A stretch of DNA of 64,000 nucleotides from CAVTGO01 sp963734275 (lineage in GTDB: Bacteria > Actinomycetota > UBA4738 > HRBIN12): assembly GCA_963734275.1 (NCBI GenBank), contig CAVTGO010000010.1, forward strand, positions 204,933 through 268,932. Reading direction: 5' to 3'. The position numbers and the translations under genes are program-made. The notes below the pieces were generated by a model. The model worked only from the letters and a program-made list of their open reading frames with translations, was not told the origin of the DNA and ran no database searches. Within the stretch, counting starts at the first letter, position 1. Each line of letters opens with the position of its first letter. Positions 1 through 8,771 of this stretch are shown in pieces.

Positions 1-203
1 TGCGTGAGCAGGTACTTGCCTCGCCGTTCGGTCTTCGTGAACTTCCGGCCGACGAGGCGGTCGGTGAACTCCTTGCGCTTGCCGTGGCGGCGGATCACGC
101 GCATCGCGTTCTTGGACGCCTTGACCTCGGCCTGCGCCACCTTGCGACCGGCTGCGTCCTTCTCCAGGTCCCGCCGCATCACCTCGACCTCGGGAAGCTC
201 CAC
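1..203 (-). CDS. mutM: Fpg/MutM-family DNA glycosylase, N-terminal part (runs off the window)
   Basis: Partial gene covering about 67 N-terminal codons, with its 3' end beyond base 1. The protein opens MELPEVEVMRRDLE and contains VIRRHGKRKEF and RRGKYLL, the typical N-terminal region of formamidopyrimidine-DNA glycosylase, which excises oxidised purines and cleaves the abasic strand. The GTG start at 203 lies one base past the rnc stop codon (205-207), so it is translationally coupled to rnc. An odd point: the family normally begins M-P-E-L-P-E-V-E, and Pro2 is the catalytic nucleophile once Met is removed. Here the apparent start gives M-E-L-P-E with no Pro2, and no better upstream start is visible. 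Family assignment is firm; whether the enzyme is catalytically normal is open. Confidence 0.8.
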   Translation of the reverse strand, partial: MELPEVEVMRRDLEKDAAGRKVAQAEVKASKNAMRVIRRHGKRKEFTDRLVGRKFTKTERRGKYLLT

Positions 204-204
204 G

Positions 205-936
205 TCAGGCTCCCCCAGCGGCCACGTGCTCGGGACGTTCCGACAGCCGCACGTACGCCTGGTGGGCCGCCTGCTGCTCGGCCTCCTTCTTCGATCGGCC
301 GGTGCCCGTCCCCCACGCCTTGCCGGCGAGGTGCACCGTCGCCGTGAACTCCTTCTGGTGATCGGGCCCGGTCTCGGTGATGCGGTACTCGGGCAGAGCG
401 TGCTGGTCAGAGGACGCCAGCTCCTGCAGGATCGTCTTGTAGTCGCGCGGGCCCTCCCCCCGGACGTAGGCCACCATCCGCGGCCGGAGGAGTCGCTCGA
501 TCAGCGTGCGCGCCGCATCGAGACCGCGGTCGAGGTAGACGGCGCCGAGGAGCGCCTCCAGAGCGTCGGCGAGGATGCTGTCCTTGTCGGTGCCGCCCGA
601 GAGCTCCTCGCCGCGGCCGAGCCGCACGAACCGGCCGAAGTCGAGGTCGCGCGCGACGTCCGCCAGCGCGCTCTCGTTCACGATGGCCGCGCGGAGCTTC
701 GCCAGCGCGCCCTCGGGCAGGTCGGGGTACTCGCGGTACGCCATGTCGGTCACGACGATCCCGAGGACGGCGTCGCCGAGGAACTCCAGCCGCTCGTTGT
801 TGCCCGGCAGGTCGTGCTCGAACGCGTGCGAGCGGTGGGTGAGCGCGAGGTCCCGCAGCCCGACGTCGCGGAACCGGATCCCGAGGATCCTCTCCAGTGA
901 CGGCGGGGCCCCCGCCCCGGAAGGGTTGCGCGGCAC
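205..936 (-). CDS. rnc: Ribonuclease III
   Basis: A 243-residue endonuclease that cuts double-stranded RNA during rRNA and mRNA processing, normal length for the family. The RNase III signature NERLEFLGDAV lies at residues 47-57, giving the metal-binding acidic residues E48, E51 and D55. A second catalytic segment is DALEALLGAVYLD. The C-terminal third (from about residue 165, RDYKTILQEL to GRSKKEAEQQAA) is a double-stranded RNA-binding domain. It starts with GTG at 936, four bases after the rpmF stop, and is followed immediately by mutM, so it belongs to the rsmD-coaD-rpmF operon. The rpmF-rnc-mutM order is common in Gram-positive chromosomes. Confidence 0.96.
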   Translation of the reverse strand: MPRNPSGAGAPPSLERILGIRFRDVGLRDLALTHRSHAFEHDLPGNNERLEFLGDAVLGIVVTDMAYREYPDLPEGALAKLRAAIVNESALADVARDLDFGRFVRLGRGEELSGGTDKDSILADALEALLGAVYLDRGLDAARTLIERLLRPRMVAYVRGEGPRDYKTILQELASSDQHALPEYRITETGPDHQKEFTATVHLAGKAWGTGTGRSKKEAEQQAAHQAYVRLSERPEHVAAGGA

Positions 937-940
937 CCGG

Positions 941-1117
941 CTACTCGACCTCGATGGCCTGACGGCCGGCGTAGTACCCGCAGTTAGCGCACACGCGATG
1001 CGGGAGCTTCGGCTGGTGGCACTGTGGGCACTCGGAGTACGTGGGCGGTTGCGCCTTCCAGTTCGCCTTGCGCTTCGCGCTTCGCGTGTGACTCTGCCTT
1101 CTCTTCGGAACCGGCAT
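941..1117 (-). CDS. rpmF: 50S ribosomal protein L32 (zinc-ribbon type)
   Basis: A 58-residue ribosomal protein of the large subunit. The N-terminus MPVPKRRQSHTRSAKR is diagnostic for L32. Two CxxC pairs (C30/C33 and C43/C46) make this the zinc-binding C+ form. The ATG at 1115-1117 is chosen because all homology begins there; the longer open frame upstream is meaningless Arg-rich sequence. It sits 47 nt downstream of the DUF177 gene, a conserved neighbour in many bacteria, and 4 nt upstream of rnc. Confidence 0.96.
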   Translation of the reverse strand: MPVPKRRQSHTRSAKRKANWKAQPPTYSECPQCHQPKLPHRVCANCGYYAGRQAIEVE

Positions 1118-1164
1118 CTCGCTCGTCCTTTCGCCCTGTCTCGTCGTCGGGTCTGATGTGGGTG

Positions 1165-1665
1165 CTAGTCGGCGAACCCCTCGAGCCCGGACAGCGGGGC
1201 CCAGCGGGGATCGATCCGCTCGGCGCAACTGCACTCGCCGAGGTTGCGGTCGCCGCCGCACCGCTCGCAGAGCCCGAGACAGCCGGGTGTGCACAGCGGC
1301 GAGAACGGCATCTCCAGCACGACGGCGTCGCGCACCATCGGCTCCGGGTCGAGCGTCAGGTCGTCTGCCAGCACATAGTCGTCCTCCGGACCGGGCTCGC
1401 GGACGTACAGCTCGCGCAGCGTCACGTCGAAGGCACGATCGAACTCCTTCAGGCATCGTGCGCATCGCAGCGTGACGGGCGCGGCGACCGTCCCGGTGAC
1501 GTAGATCCCCTCAATCACGCTCTCGAGCAGCAGGTCGCCGCCGAGCGTGGCGTCGTCGGGAACGGCGGCGAGCTCGGTGCGCAATCCGGGAACGGGCTCG
1601 TCGATCGTGACCCGTAGCGAGGACCCCGGCCTGCCGAGCAGTTCGCGGACGTCGATGGCGCGCAT
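1165..1665 (-). CDS. yceD: DUF177 (YceD-family) protein, probable 23S rRNA accumulation factor
   Basis: A 166-residue protein of the DUF177/YceD family, implicated in 23S rRNA accumulation and typically encoded just upstream of rpmF, as here. A core CARC motif (TLRCARCLKEFDRAF, about residues 65-80) and a C-terminal cysteine cluster (CTPGCLGLCERCG) suggest metal binding. The ATG at 1665 is preferred over the adjacent TTG because it overlaps the upstream gene's stop as TGATG, a standard coupling arrangement in this operon. The protein is cytoplasmic with no membrane segment. Confidence 0.88.
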   Translation of the reverse strand: MRAIDVRELLGRPGSSLRVTIDEPVPGLRTELAAVPDDATLGGDLLLESVIEGIYVTGTVAAPVTLRCARCLKEFDRAFDVTLRELYVREPGPEDDYVLADDLTLDPEPMVRDAVVLEMPFSPLCTPGCLGLCERCGGDRNLGECSCAERIDPRWAPLSGLEGFAD

Positions 1666-2213
1666 CAAGCCCCCTCGTCCTCCTCGGGGACGTGGACGTC
1701 CGGACCGATGTCGACGTTGGTGTTCGGCGCGACGCCGCGGAGCTTCTCGCGGCCCGCCTGGACCTGGTCGATCGTGTGCGAAAGCGACTCGTTGGACCCG
1801 ATCATGTCCTCGAGGATCCGCTGCAACGCGCTCTCGAGCTGTGCGAGCTTCGCGTCCACGTAATCCTCGGCCTCCAGGCGGAGCTTGCGCGCATCGGCCT
1901 CGGCATCCTGCACGATCCGCTCGGATTCCTCCTGCGCCCGCTGGACCACGGCTTCGTGCGAGGCCAGACGCAGCTGCTCGTCCCGAGCCTGCTCGACCAT
2001 GGCCTCGGCGTCGCGACGCGCCTTCGTGAGGAGCTCCTCGCGGTCCTTGACGACCCAGCGCGCCTGCTTCACCTCCTCGGGCAGGGCATCCTTCATCTCC
2101 TCGATCAGCTCGAGGACCTCGTCGCGGTTGAGGAGCGCCGAGGAGGACAGCGGCATGGACTTCGCATCGCGCACGAGATCTTCCAACTGCTGGATCCGAG
2201 AGGCAAGGTCCAC
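1665..2213 (-). CDS. Coiled-coil protein, DivIVA / ATP-synthase-B-like
   Basis: A 182-residue protein of unknown precise function. Residues about 30-140 are almost entirely helical and rich in Glu, Arg and Ala (for example KDREELLTKARRDAEAMVEQA), predicting a long coiled coil resembling DivIVA and F-type ATP synthase b subunits. No membrane span is present, so it is not AtpF itself. It starts with GTG at 2213 overlapping the coaD stop (TAGTG) and ends overlapping DUF177 (TGATG). A coiled-coil protein between coaD and DUF177 recurs in Actinobacteria, where a role in cell-envelope or division organisation has been suggested; that role is inference here. Confidence 0.75.
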   Translation of the reverse strand: MDLASRIQQLEDLVRDAKSMPLSSSALLNRDEVLELIEEMKDALPEEVKQARWVVKDREELLTKARRDAEAMVEQARDEQLRLASHEAVVQRAQEESERIVQDAEADARKLRLEAEDYVDAKLAQLESALQRILEDMIGSNESLSHTIDQVQAGREKLRGVAPNTNVDIGPDVHVPEEDEGA

Positions 2214-2695
2214 TACTCGGCGACCACCTTCGAAGCCAACGCCTCTGCAGAGGCCGCGGGAACCAGCCCCGACACGTCGCCTCCGAACCGCGCGACCTCG
2301 CGCACGAGCGAGCTGGACAGGAAGGACCACTCGGGACTCGTCGTCATGAACAGCGTCTCGACGCCGGCGAGCCGGTGGTTCATCTGCGCCATCTGAATCT
2401 CGTACTCGAAGTCGGTGACGGCACGCAGGCCCTTCAGGACCACGCCCGCGCCGCGGCGGGTTACGTATTCCACGAGCAATCCGGCGAAGGCCTCGACCTC
2501 CACGTTCGTCAGGTGGTGCGTGGCCTCCTTCAGCAGTCCCACGCGCTCTTCGGCGGTGAACAGTGGCTGCTTCGCGGGGTTGTCGAGCACGCCGACGACC
2601 AGGGCGTCGAAGCGCTGAGCAGCACGTTCGATGATGTCCAGATGACCGTTCGTCACGGGGTCGAACGTCCCCGGACACAAGGCGGTCAGGCCCAT
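2213..2695 (-). CDS. coaD: Phosphopantetheine adenylyltransferase
   Basis: A 160-residue enzyme that transfers AMP from ATP to 4'-phosphopantetheine, the penultimate step of coenzyme A synthesis. It shows the nucleotidyltransferase motif PGTFDPVTNGHLDII (residues 8-22, T/HxGH type) and the C-terminal SSSLVRE motif corresponding to ISSTxVRE. Length matches the family. ATG at 2693-2695 abuts the rsmD stop with no gap, so the pair is co-transcribed, the widespread rsmD-coaD arrangement. Confidence 0.97.
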   Translation of the reverse strand: MGLTALCPGTFDPVTNGHLDIIERAAQRFDALVVGVLDNPAKQPLFTAEERVGLLKEATHHLTNVEVEAFAGLLVEYVTRRGAGVVLKGLRAVTDFEYEIQMAQMNHRLAGVETLFMTTSPEWSFLSSSLVREVARFGGDVSGLVPAASAEALASKVVAE

Positions 2696-3247
2696 CTACG
2701 CCTCCCGGAAGACCCAGACGAGGGTGTCGCCGTACACCAGGCGCCTCGCGGGGAGCCAGTGTACCGGAACCACAAGCGTGGGATTCCTCGTTGGGCGCGT
2801 CAGAACGACCGCCCACCCCGCCTCCGGGAGCCACCCGGCGCCGAGGCGGGCCAGCACGCGCTCCACCTGCTCGACCGGGGTGTCGTAGGGGGGATCGGCC
2901 ACCACGAGGTCGAACGGCCCGCTCTTGTCATCTCCCATGACGAAAGCACCCACCTCGGCAAGGCGGACCTCGGCCGCCTCGGCCAGGCGGGAGCGCGCCA
3001 GGTTGTCGCGGATCGCGGCCACGGCCGGACGGCTCCGATCGACCAGGACGGCGCGCTCCGCCCCCCGCGAGAGCGCCTCGATCGCCAGGGCGCCGGTGCC
3101 GGCGTACAGGTCCAGGACGCTCGCGCCGTGGACCCCCGCCGCCAGGCTCGAGAACAGCCCCTCGCGCGCCATGTCGGACACGGGACGCACGCCTCGGGGG
3201 ACGGGCCCGAGCCGTACGCCCTTGGCCGATCCCGCGATCACGCGCAT
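2696..3247 (-). CDS. rsmD: 16S rRNA (guanine-N2-)-methyltransferase RsmD
   Basis: A 183-residue SAM-dependent methyltransferase expected to modify G966 of 16S rRNA. It begins MRVIAGSAKG, typical of the family. It has the SAM-binding motif VLDLYAGTGALAIEALSRGA (about residues 44-63) and the catalytic VVADPPY motif (about residues 114-120). It is the first gene of the housekeeping operon. A TACAGT hexamer at 3254-3259 lies exactly 6 nt before the ATG and no ribosome binding site is visible, so the transcript is probably leaderless. Confidence 0.93.
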   Translation of the reverse strand: MRVIAGSAKGVRLGPVPRGVRPVSDMAREGLFSSLAAGVHGASVLDLYAGTGALAIEALSRGAERAVLVDRSRPAVAAIRDNLARSRLAEAAEVRLAEVGAFVMGDDKSGPFDLVVADPPYDTPVEQVERVLARLGAGWLPEAGWAVVLTRPTRNPTLVVPVHWLPARRLVYGDTLVWVFREA

Positions 3248-3253
3248 CGGCCC

Positions 3254-3259
3254 ACTGTA
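3254..3259 (-). promoter_or_regulatory. Predicted -10 element of the rsmD operon (leaderless)
   Basis: The minus strand reads TACAGT, then 6 nt, then the rsmD ATG. This spacing would place the transcription start at or next to the A of the start codon. Confidence 0.5.
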
Positions 3260-3287
3260 GACAGGGGGCCAGATCGCGACCCTCGGA

Positions 3288-3929
3288 TCAGATCAAGCCC
3301 GAGTCGCTGGCGTGGCGGACCAGCTCGGCCCGGGTCCGCATGCCGAGCTTGCGCATCACGCTCGCGCGGTGGTTCTCGACCGTGCGGACCGACACGTAGA
3401 GCATCTTGGCGATCTCGGCGTTCGTGTGGCCGAGCGCGATCAGACGCAGGATCTCGCGTTCGCGAGGTGTGAGGTCGCCGACCGCGCGTGCGTGGACCTT
3501 CCCGGGCGCGTCGCGCCACCTCGCGAGGGCCGCCCCGAGGGCCGGCTGCACGTAGTCCGCGCCGCCCGCCACCTTGCGGATCGCGTCGACCAGCTCCGTC
3601 GAGGCCGTCTCCTTCAGCAGGTAGCCCTTCGCCCCGGCCGCGAGGCACATCTGGACGTCGGTCGGGTTGTCGACCATGGAGAGCACCAGGACGCTGGCCT
3701 CCGGATAACGCTCGACGAGCCTGCGGACCACCTCGGAGCCCCGCTCGTCGGGCAACACCAGGTCGGCCACGATCACATCGGGCGCGACGTCGAGCGAGAT
3801 CGCCTCACCGACCGAGGACGCCTCGGCCGCCACCTCGATGTCGTCGGTCCGCTCCAGGAGGGCCCGGAGACCCTCGCGCACGACGACATGGTCGTCCATC
3901 AGCAGGATCCGCAGCCGCTCCTCGCTCAT
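3288..3929 (-). CDS. NarL/FixJ-type response regulator (REC-LuxR HTH)
   Basis: A 213-residue two-component response regulator. The receiver domain (residues 1-120) has the acidic pocket at DD12-13, phospho-acceptor D56 (VIVADLVLPD), the S84 switch residue and K106. The LuxR-type helix-turn-helix (about 150-213) carries LTPREREILRLIALGHTNAEIA. It overlaps the upstream kinase by ATGA and is the last gene of a six-gene signalling operon, so it is the likely DNA-binding output. The segment VLSMVDNPTDV is also present in the regulator at 11093-11752, indicating local duplication. Target genes are unknown. Confidence 0.93.
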   Translation of the reverse strand: MSEERLRILLMDDHVVVREGLRALLERTDDIEVAAEASSVGEAISLDVAPDVIVADLVLPDERGSEVVRRLVERYPEASVLVLSMVDNPTDVQMCLAAGAKGYLLKETASTELVDAIRKVAGGADYVQPALGAALARWRDAPGKVHARAVGDLTPREREILRLIALGHTNAEIAKMLYVSVRTVENHRASVMRKLGMRTRAELVRHASDSGLI

Positions 3930-6563
3930 GCGAACGGAACCTCCAGCCGCACGACCGTGCCCTTCCCCTCGCTGGATTCGACCACGAGCGCGCCCCCGAC
4001 CAGCTCGGCTCGCTCCCGCATCCCGATCAAGCCCAGCCCGCCGTCGTACGTTGCAACGATACCTTGGTCGAAGCCCCGGCCGTCGTCCTCGACCATCGAT
4101 ATCAGGCTCCCGTTGCGGCGGCCGACCACGACAGAGATCGATGCCGCGCGGGCGTGCTTGACCGCGTTGTTCAGCGCTTCCTGCAGGATCCGGAAGACCA
4201 CGGTCTCCACCTCGGGCGGCAGCCGCAGATCCCCGATCTCGGCATGCAGGTCGACGGCGACCGCGCCATGACCCTGCGCGTTCTCCACCAGATGCGCGAG
4301 GGCCGCGACCAGGCCGAGGCGCTCGAGCTCGGGCGGGCGCAGGCTCCAGACCAGTTGGCGCGTATCGACGATCGCCCCGGACACGATGTCCCGGATCCGG
4401 TCGACCCGTGGGCGTAGGCCCTCGTCCACCCGCTCCTCGAGGTCGGAGACGAACAGCGATACCGAGGTGAGCACCTGCCCGATGCTGTCGTGCAGCTCGA
4501 GGGCGACGCGCTGCCGCTCTTCCTCCTGCGCGCCCACGAGCTTGCGGAGGATCCGCTGCCGCTCCTCCGCCAGACGGGCCATCTCGGAGGCGCGACGAGC
4601 GAGCTCCCGCTGGGTGCGTCGGCCCTCCGTGATGTCCAGGAGGAGACCCTGGCGCACGAACGGTGTGCCGTTGGAGACGGGCACGAGTGTCGACCGGTCC
4701 TGCACCCACACCTCCCGGCCGTCGGCCGCCACGAACCGGTACTCGATATCGAGAGGCGGAGAGGTGTCCGACACCTCGAGCTGGGCCGCGAGCGTTCGGT
4801 CCCGGTCGTCCGGGTGGAGGATCTCGCTCCACAGCTGCGGGTTGCTCATCCACAGGGAGACCGGGTACCCGAGCATCCTCTCGATCTGCGGGCTGATGTA
4901 GGTGAGCGTGGCCGGCACGCGCTCGAGGTCCTGGAGCATGTAGACGGCGGCCGGACCCGATTCGACGAGCATCCGGTACCGAGCCTCGGTAGCGGCTCGT
5001 TCCTGCTCGGCCAGGCGACGTTCGGTGATGTCGCGGATGAATCCCGTGAACATCGACACCCCAGCGTCCTCGACGCGCACCACGGTGAGCTCGATGGGGA
5101 ACTCGCTCCCGTCCGCGCGCAGACCCGACAGCTCGAGCCGCTTGCCCAAGATCGAGGCTTCACCGGTCTCCAGGTACCGCGCGAGGCCCTTCAGATGCCC
5201 CGGACGGTGCGACGGCGGGATGATCGTGTCGGAGAGGAGCTGTCCGATGGTGGACTCCCGCGGGCGCCCGAACATCCTTTCGGCGGCCCGGTTGAACTCG
5301 ACGATGTGTCCGTGTTCGTCCATCGAGACGATCCCCTCGAGGGCGGACTCGAAGATCGCCGTTCTCCTGCGTTCGGTCTCGCGGAGCGCGTCCTCGGCCT
5401 CCACGCGACGGGTGACGTCCCTCGCCACCCACAGTACCCGGTCGTCGTCCATCGGCGTGGCGGCAGCGAGGAACGACACGTCGCGATCCCCCATGGGGAG
5501 CGTGTACTGGTGTTCGGACCGGGCGCCGGTGTCGAGCGCTTCGCGGGTCGCCGACAGGAGCAGGTCCGCCACGTCGCCCGGGAGGATCTCGTGCAGGGTG
5601 CGGCCCAGGAGTTCCTGCGGGGGCCGGAACAGCTCGGCGCTGGTGGGGGCGATGTCCACGTGGCGGCCGTCCCGGTCCAGCACCAACACGACATCCGACA
5701 TGGAGGCGAAGAGGGCGCGGAGGTGCGTATCCGACTCGCGAAGCGCGACCTCGGCCTCCTCCTGTTCGGTGACGTCGATCATGATCCCCTGCCACTGCAG
5801 GTTCCCGGACTCCCGCTCCTCTGCGAGGACGGCGCTGTCGTGGATCCACCGCGTGTCCCCGTCGCGCGTGCAGATCCGGTAGTCGGCCCTGAACCGTTCC
5901 CGCCCCTCCTCGACACGGAGGGCCTTCTCGTCGAGCGCATCGCGGTCGTCGGGGTGCACGATCTCGGCCCACAGCTGCGGCTTGGCCATCCACTCATCCA
6001 CCGAATAACCGGTCAGAGCCTCGATCTGCGGCGAGATGTACCGGGTGGCGGGCCACTCGGGGTCACCTCGGCGACCCTCCCTCACGTAGACGACCACCGG
6101 GATCTGCTCCAAGACGTTGCCGAACCGCTCTTGGATCCGACGGAAGGCTCCGCTCTGCTCCGCGTGGTCCAGGGCGAGACGAGCCGACGTCGGGAGCCTC
6201 GCGTAGTGCTTCGCCGACTTGAGGACGTAGTCGTCCAAGCCGATCTTCATCGCCTCCACGGCGATGTCCTCGCTCCCGGTCCCGGTGTGCATGATCACGG
6301 GCATCTCCGGGAAGTGGGATTTGACCTCGCGCAGGACGTTCAGTCCCGTGCCCCATCTGCAGGTGGTAGTCGGTGATGACCAGATCGAACCCGCCTCGCT
6401 CCAGGGCGTCCTGGAACGATGCCTCGTCGACGATCTCGACCGCGCGGATCTGCGGGAACTCCCGCGACAGCTCGCGCATCGCGAGCACCCGGTCGTCGGG
6501 GTTGTCATCCACGAACAACACCCGCAGCTCCCGGTCGCGGCCCATCCGCATGCGCTCAGGCAT
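3926..6563 (-). CDS. Hybrid sensor histidine kinase: receiver, four PAS, HisKA_3, HATPase (one frameshift)
   Basis: Large cytoplasmic sensor kinase of about 878 residues once one frameshift is corrected. Order: N-terminal receiver domain (LRVLFVDDNPDDR to VLKSAKHYARLP), four PAS domains (two contain the SPQIE..GY..HPDDR pattern), a short coiled linker, HisKA_3 dimerisation domain with phospho-acceptor His in ALELHDSIGQ, and HATPase_c (NNAVKHA, DDGRGF, GLGLIGMRER). The receiver breaks at about 6356, where an extra base changes DYHLQWGTGLNVL into an out-of-frame reading; deleting it gives exactly 879 codons. The ATG at 6563 overlaps the preceding regulator by 8 bp. Probable partner of the LuxR regulator at 3288. 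An N-terminal receiver suggests it is itself a phosphorelay target. Confidence 0.85.
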
Positions 6564-7005
6564 CGAGCCTCGGAGGGTCACCCAGCATGAGCCAGGACAG
6601 GTCGAGCGTCCGCACGATCTCCACGAGCGACTCGATCTCAACCGGTTTCACGAGGTACGAATTCGCGCCGAGCTCGTGCGCTCGGTCGATGTCGATCGTC
6701 TCGTTCGATGACGTGAGCACCACCGTCCGCAGCCGCTTGAGTCCGTTCGTCTGCGCCCGGAGCCATTCGAGGACCTCGAACCCCGAGCGCCTCGGGATCT
6801 TGAGGTCGAGCAGCATGAGGATCGGCAGCGGGAACCGATCGCGGTCCGCGTACTCGCCCTCGCCCGACAAGTACGCGACCGCCTGGTCACCATCGGTCAC
6901 GGTCTGGAGCGGGTTCATCAGGTGCGCGTTGCGGAACGCGCGCTGCACGAAGAACGCGTCGTCGGGGTCGTCCTCGATGAGCAGAACCGTCCGGGTCTCC
7001 GTCAC
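6556..7005 (-). CDS. Single-domain response regulator (CheY/Rcp1-like)
   Basis: A 149-residue stand-alone receiver domain with the acidic pair EDD (11-13), phospho-acceptor D67 (LMLLDLKIPRRSG) and K120 (SYLVKPV). Its spacing resembles Rcp1-type regulators that partner phytochrome-like kinases. The GTG start at 7005 overlaps the stop of the PAS-GAF kinase upstream (GTGA), and its own stop overlaps the hybrid kinase start. It has no output domain, so it probably passes phosphate between the kinases of this operon; that role is inferred from gene order. Confidence 0.9.
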   Translation of the reverse strand: MTETRTVLLIEDDPDDAFFVQRAFRNAHLMNPLQTVTDGDQAVAYLSGEGEYADRDRFPLPILMLLDLKIPRRSGFEVLEWLRAQTNGLKRLRTVVLTSSNETIDIDRAHELGANSYLVKPVEIESLVEIVRTLDLSWLMLGDPPRLDA

Positions 7006-8771
7006 TCGGTCTCCTCCGCCTCGATCAGCTCGATCCAGAACCGACTCCCGGACCCCTCCTCCGACTCGACGCCGGTGTCGCCGCGCATGCGCTCTGCCGC
7101 CCGCCGGACGATGGCCAGGCCGACGCCGGTCCCGGGGTAGACCTCGATGCCGTGCAGGCGCTCGAGCATCCGGAAGATGCGCTCCTGGTGCTCGGGGGCG
7201 ACGCCGATGCCCTCGTCCTGCACCCACAGTCGGACCCGGCCGTTCCGCCGTTCCGCGCGGACCGTGATCCGCGGCGTCTGACCCGGCCGGACGAACTTCA
7301 GGGCGTTCCCGATCAGGTTGACGACGACCTGGCCGAGCATCGAGGCATGCGCCACGACGGTCGGGAGCGGGCGTTCGATCGTCACGAGAGCTCCTGTCTC
7401 CGTCAGTTGGTCCTCGAGTTGTGCGAGCGCCGAGTCGACGATCGCCCCGAGTGACGCGGGGGCCAAGACGATCTCCTCGCGGGACAGCCGCGAGTACGCG
7501 AGGACGTCCTGGATGAGCTCGTCGATCCGCTCGGCGGCGGCCGCGATCCGAGCAGCGAAGCCGCGGCCTTCCTCACCGAGCCGGTCCCCGAAGTCCTCGA
7601 GCAGGAGGCGGCTGAACCCCTGCATCGAGCGAAGTGGGGCCCGTAGGTCGTGCGCGACCGAGTACGCGAACGTGTCGAGGTCGGCGTTCACCTGCTGCAG
7701 CTCGAGCGTCCGCTCCTCGACGCGTTCCTCCAGTGCCTGTGCGCGGCGAGTGAGCAGGTCGCTGAGGTCCGCCTGATGTAGCGCGACGGCGAGCTGCGCC
7801 GCGACCTCCGCCAGGATCGTGTGCTCCTCGGACGTGGGGCCCCCGAGGTTCGCCAGGTGGATGGCGAGCACCCCGATCGTTCGGCCTTCGGCGACCAACG
7901 GATACATGGCCAGGGACCGAGGGCCCGCGATCGGCTCCCGGTCGGGCGAGGATGCATCGACCGGCTCCATGAGATCGGGGATCGTCACCACGGCTCCCTC
8001 GAACGAGGGAACATCGGCCGGCTCCGTGATATCCGGGATCGTCAGCACCTCGCCTCGGAGCACCGGAGCGACGGCCCGTTGGCTGGGGATCGGGATCGAC
8101 GCGTCCGGAGCGAGGGACCCTTCGAGGGCTCCCCACACCGCGACGACGTCGTACCGGTCGGCATCGAGGTCGATCCTCGAGACCGAGGCGAGCAGCGTCG
8201 GGATCAGCTCGCCGAGGCGAGCCAGGGCGTTCTCGAAGACATGGCGGAGAGAGGTCGCGGACAGGATGGCCGCGTCGATGCGGCGCATCCCCTCCAGCCG
8301 ATCGGCGGCGCTGCGGACCTGCTCTTCCGTTCGAGCCGTGATATCGGTGACGACCGCGGACAGCATCGGTCCGTCCGGACCCTCGAACGAGGCCAGCGCG
8401 ACCTCGAGCGGGAACTCGGAGCCGTCGCGGCGCAGGCCGAACAGGGCGGCGCCCTGAGCCATGAGGCGCGTCTCCGGCCGTTCCGCGAACCGAAGCCGGT
8501 CCGCGGCGGATCCCGTGCGGAAGCGCTCGGGGAGGAGCGCCTCGAACTCCACACCCACCAGGGATCGGGGCTCGTAACCGAACAGCCGCTCCGCGCCGAG
8601 GTTGGCGATCCGGATCCGACCCTCCATATCCACGAACAGCACGCCGTTCGGATCGGCGTCGACGAAGGCGCGGAACATCTCCAGCCGCCCGATGGTGGCC
8701 CGCAGGTCTCTCTCCACGCTCCTCGACGTCGAGACGTTCTCGGCCGAGGGCCCGAGCCTCGACGTGCTCAT
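7002..8771 (-). CDS. Sensor histidine kinase, PAS-GAF-HisKA-HATPase (phytochrome-like architecture)
   Basis: A 589-residue soluble sensor kinase. A PAS domain occupies about residues 30-150 (DADPNGVLFVDMEGRIRIANLGAE), a GAF-like domain about 165-330, then a coiled linker (ALEERVEERTLELQQVN). The classical HisKA domain has phospho-acceptor His in SVAHDLRAPLRSMQGF and is followed by HATPase_c with NLIGNALKF, DEGIGV and GTGVGLAIVRR motifs. Unlike the other kinases here it is HisKA rather than HisKA_3, so it probably phosphorylates the CheY-like regulator just downstream rather than a LuxR-type partner. No chromophore-binding cysteine motif was recognised. Overlaps both neighbours by 4 bp. Confidence 0.92.
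   Translation of the reverse strand: MSTSRLGPSAENVSTSRSVERDLRATIGRLEMFRAFVDADPNGVLFVDMEGRIRIANLGAERLFGYEPRSLVGVEFEALLPERFRTGSAADRLRFAERPETRLMAQGAALFGLRRDGSEFPLEVALASFEGPDGPMLSAVVTDITARTEEQVRSAADRLEGMRRIDAAILSATSLRHVFENALARLGELIPTLLASVSRIDLDADRYDVVAVWGALEGSLAPDASIPIPSQRAVAPVLRGEVLTIPDITEPADVPSFEGAVVTIPDLMEPVDASSPDREPIAGPRSLAMYPLVAEGRTIGVLAIHLANLGGPTSEEHTILAEVAAQLAVALHQADLSDLLTRRAQALEERVEERTLELQQVNADLDTFAYSVAHDLRAPLRSMQGFSRLLLEDFGDRLGEEGRGFAARIAAAAERIDELIQDVLAYSRLSREEIVLAPASLGAIVDSALAQLEDQLTETGALVTIERPLPTVVAHASMLGQVVVNLIGNALKFVRPGQTPRITVRAERRNGRVRLWVQDEGIGVAPEHQERIFRMLERLHGIEVYPGTGVGLAIVRRAAERMRGDTGVESEEGSGSRFWIELIEAEETE

Noticed and set aside
4490..6376. A 628-codon plus-strand frame over the hybrid kinase
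   Set aside because: Composition is typical of an antisense shadow, with no domain. The minus strand has PAS, HisKA_3 and HATPase motifs throughout.
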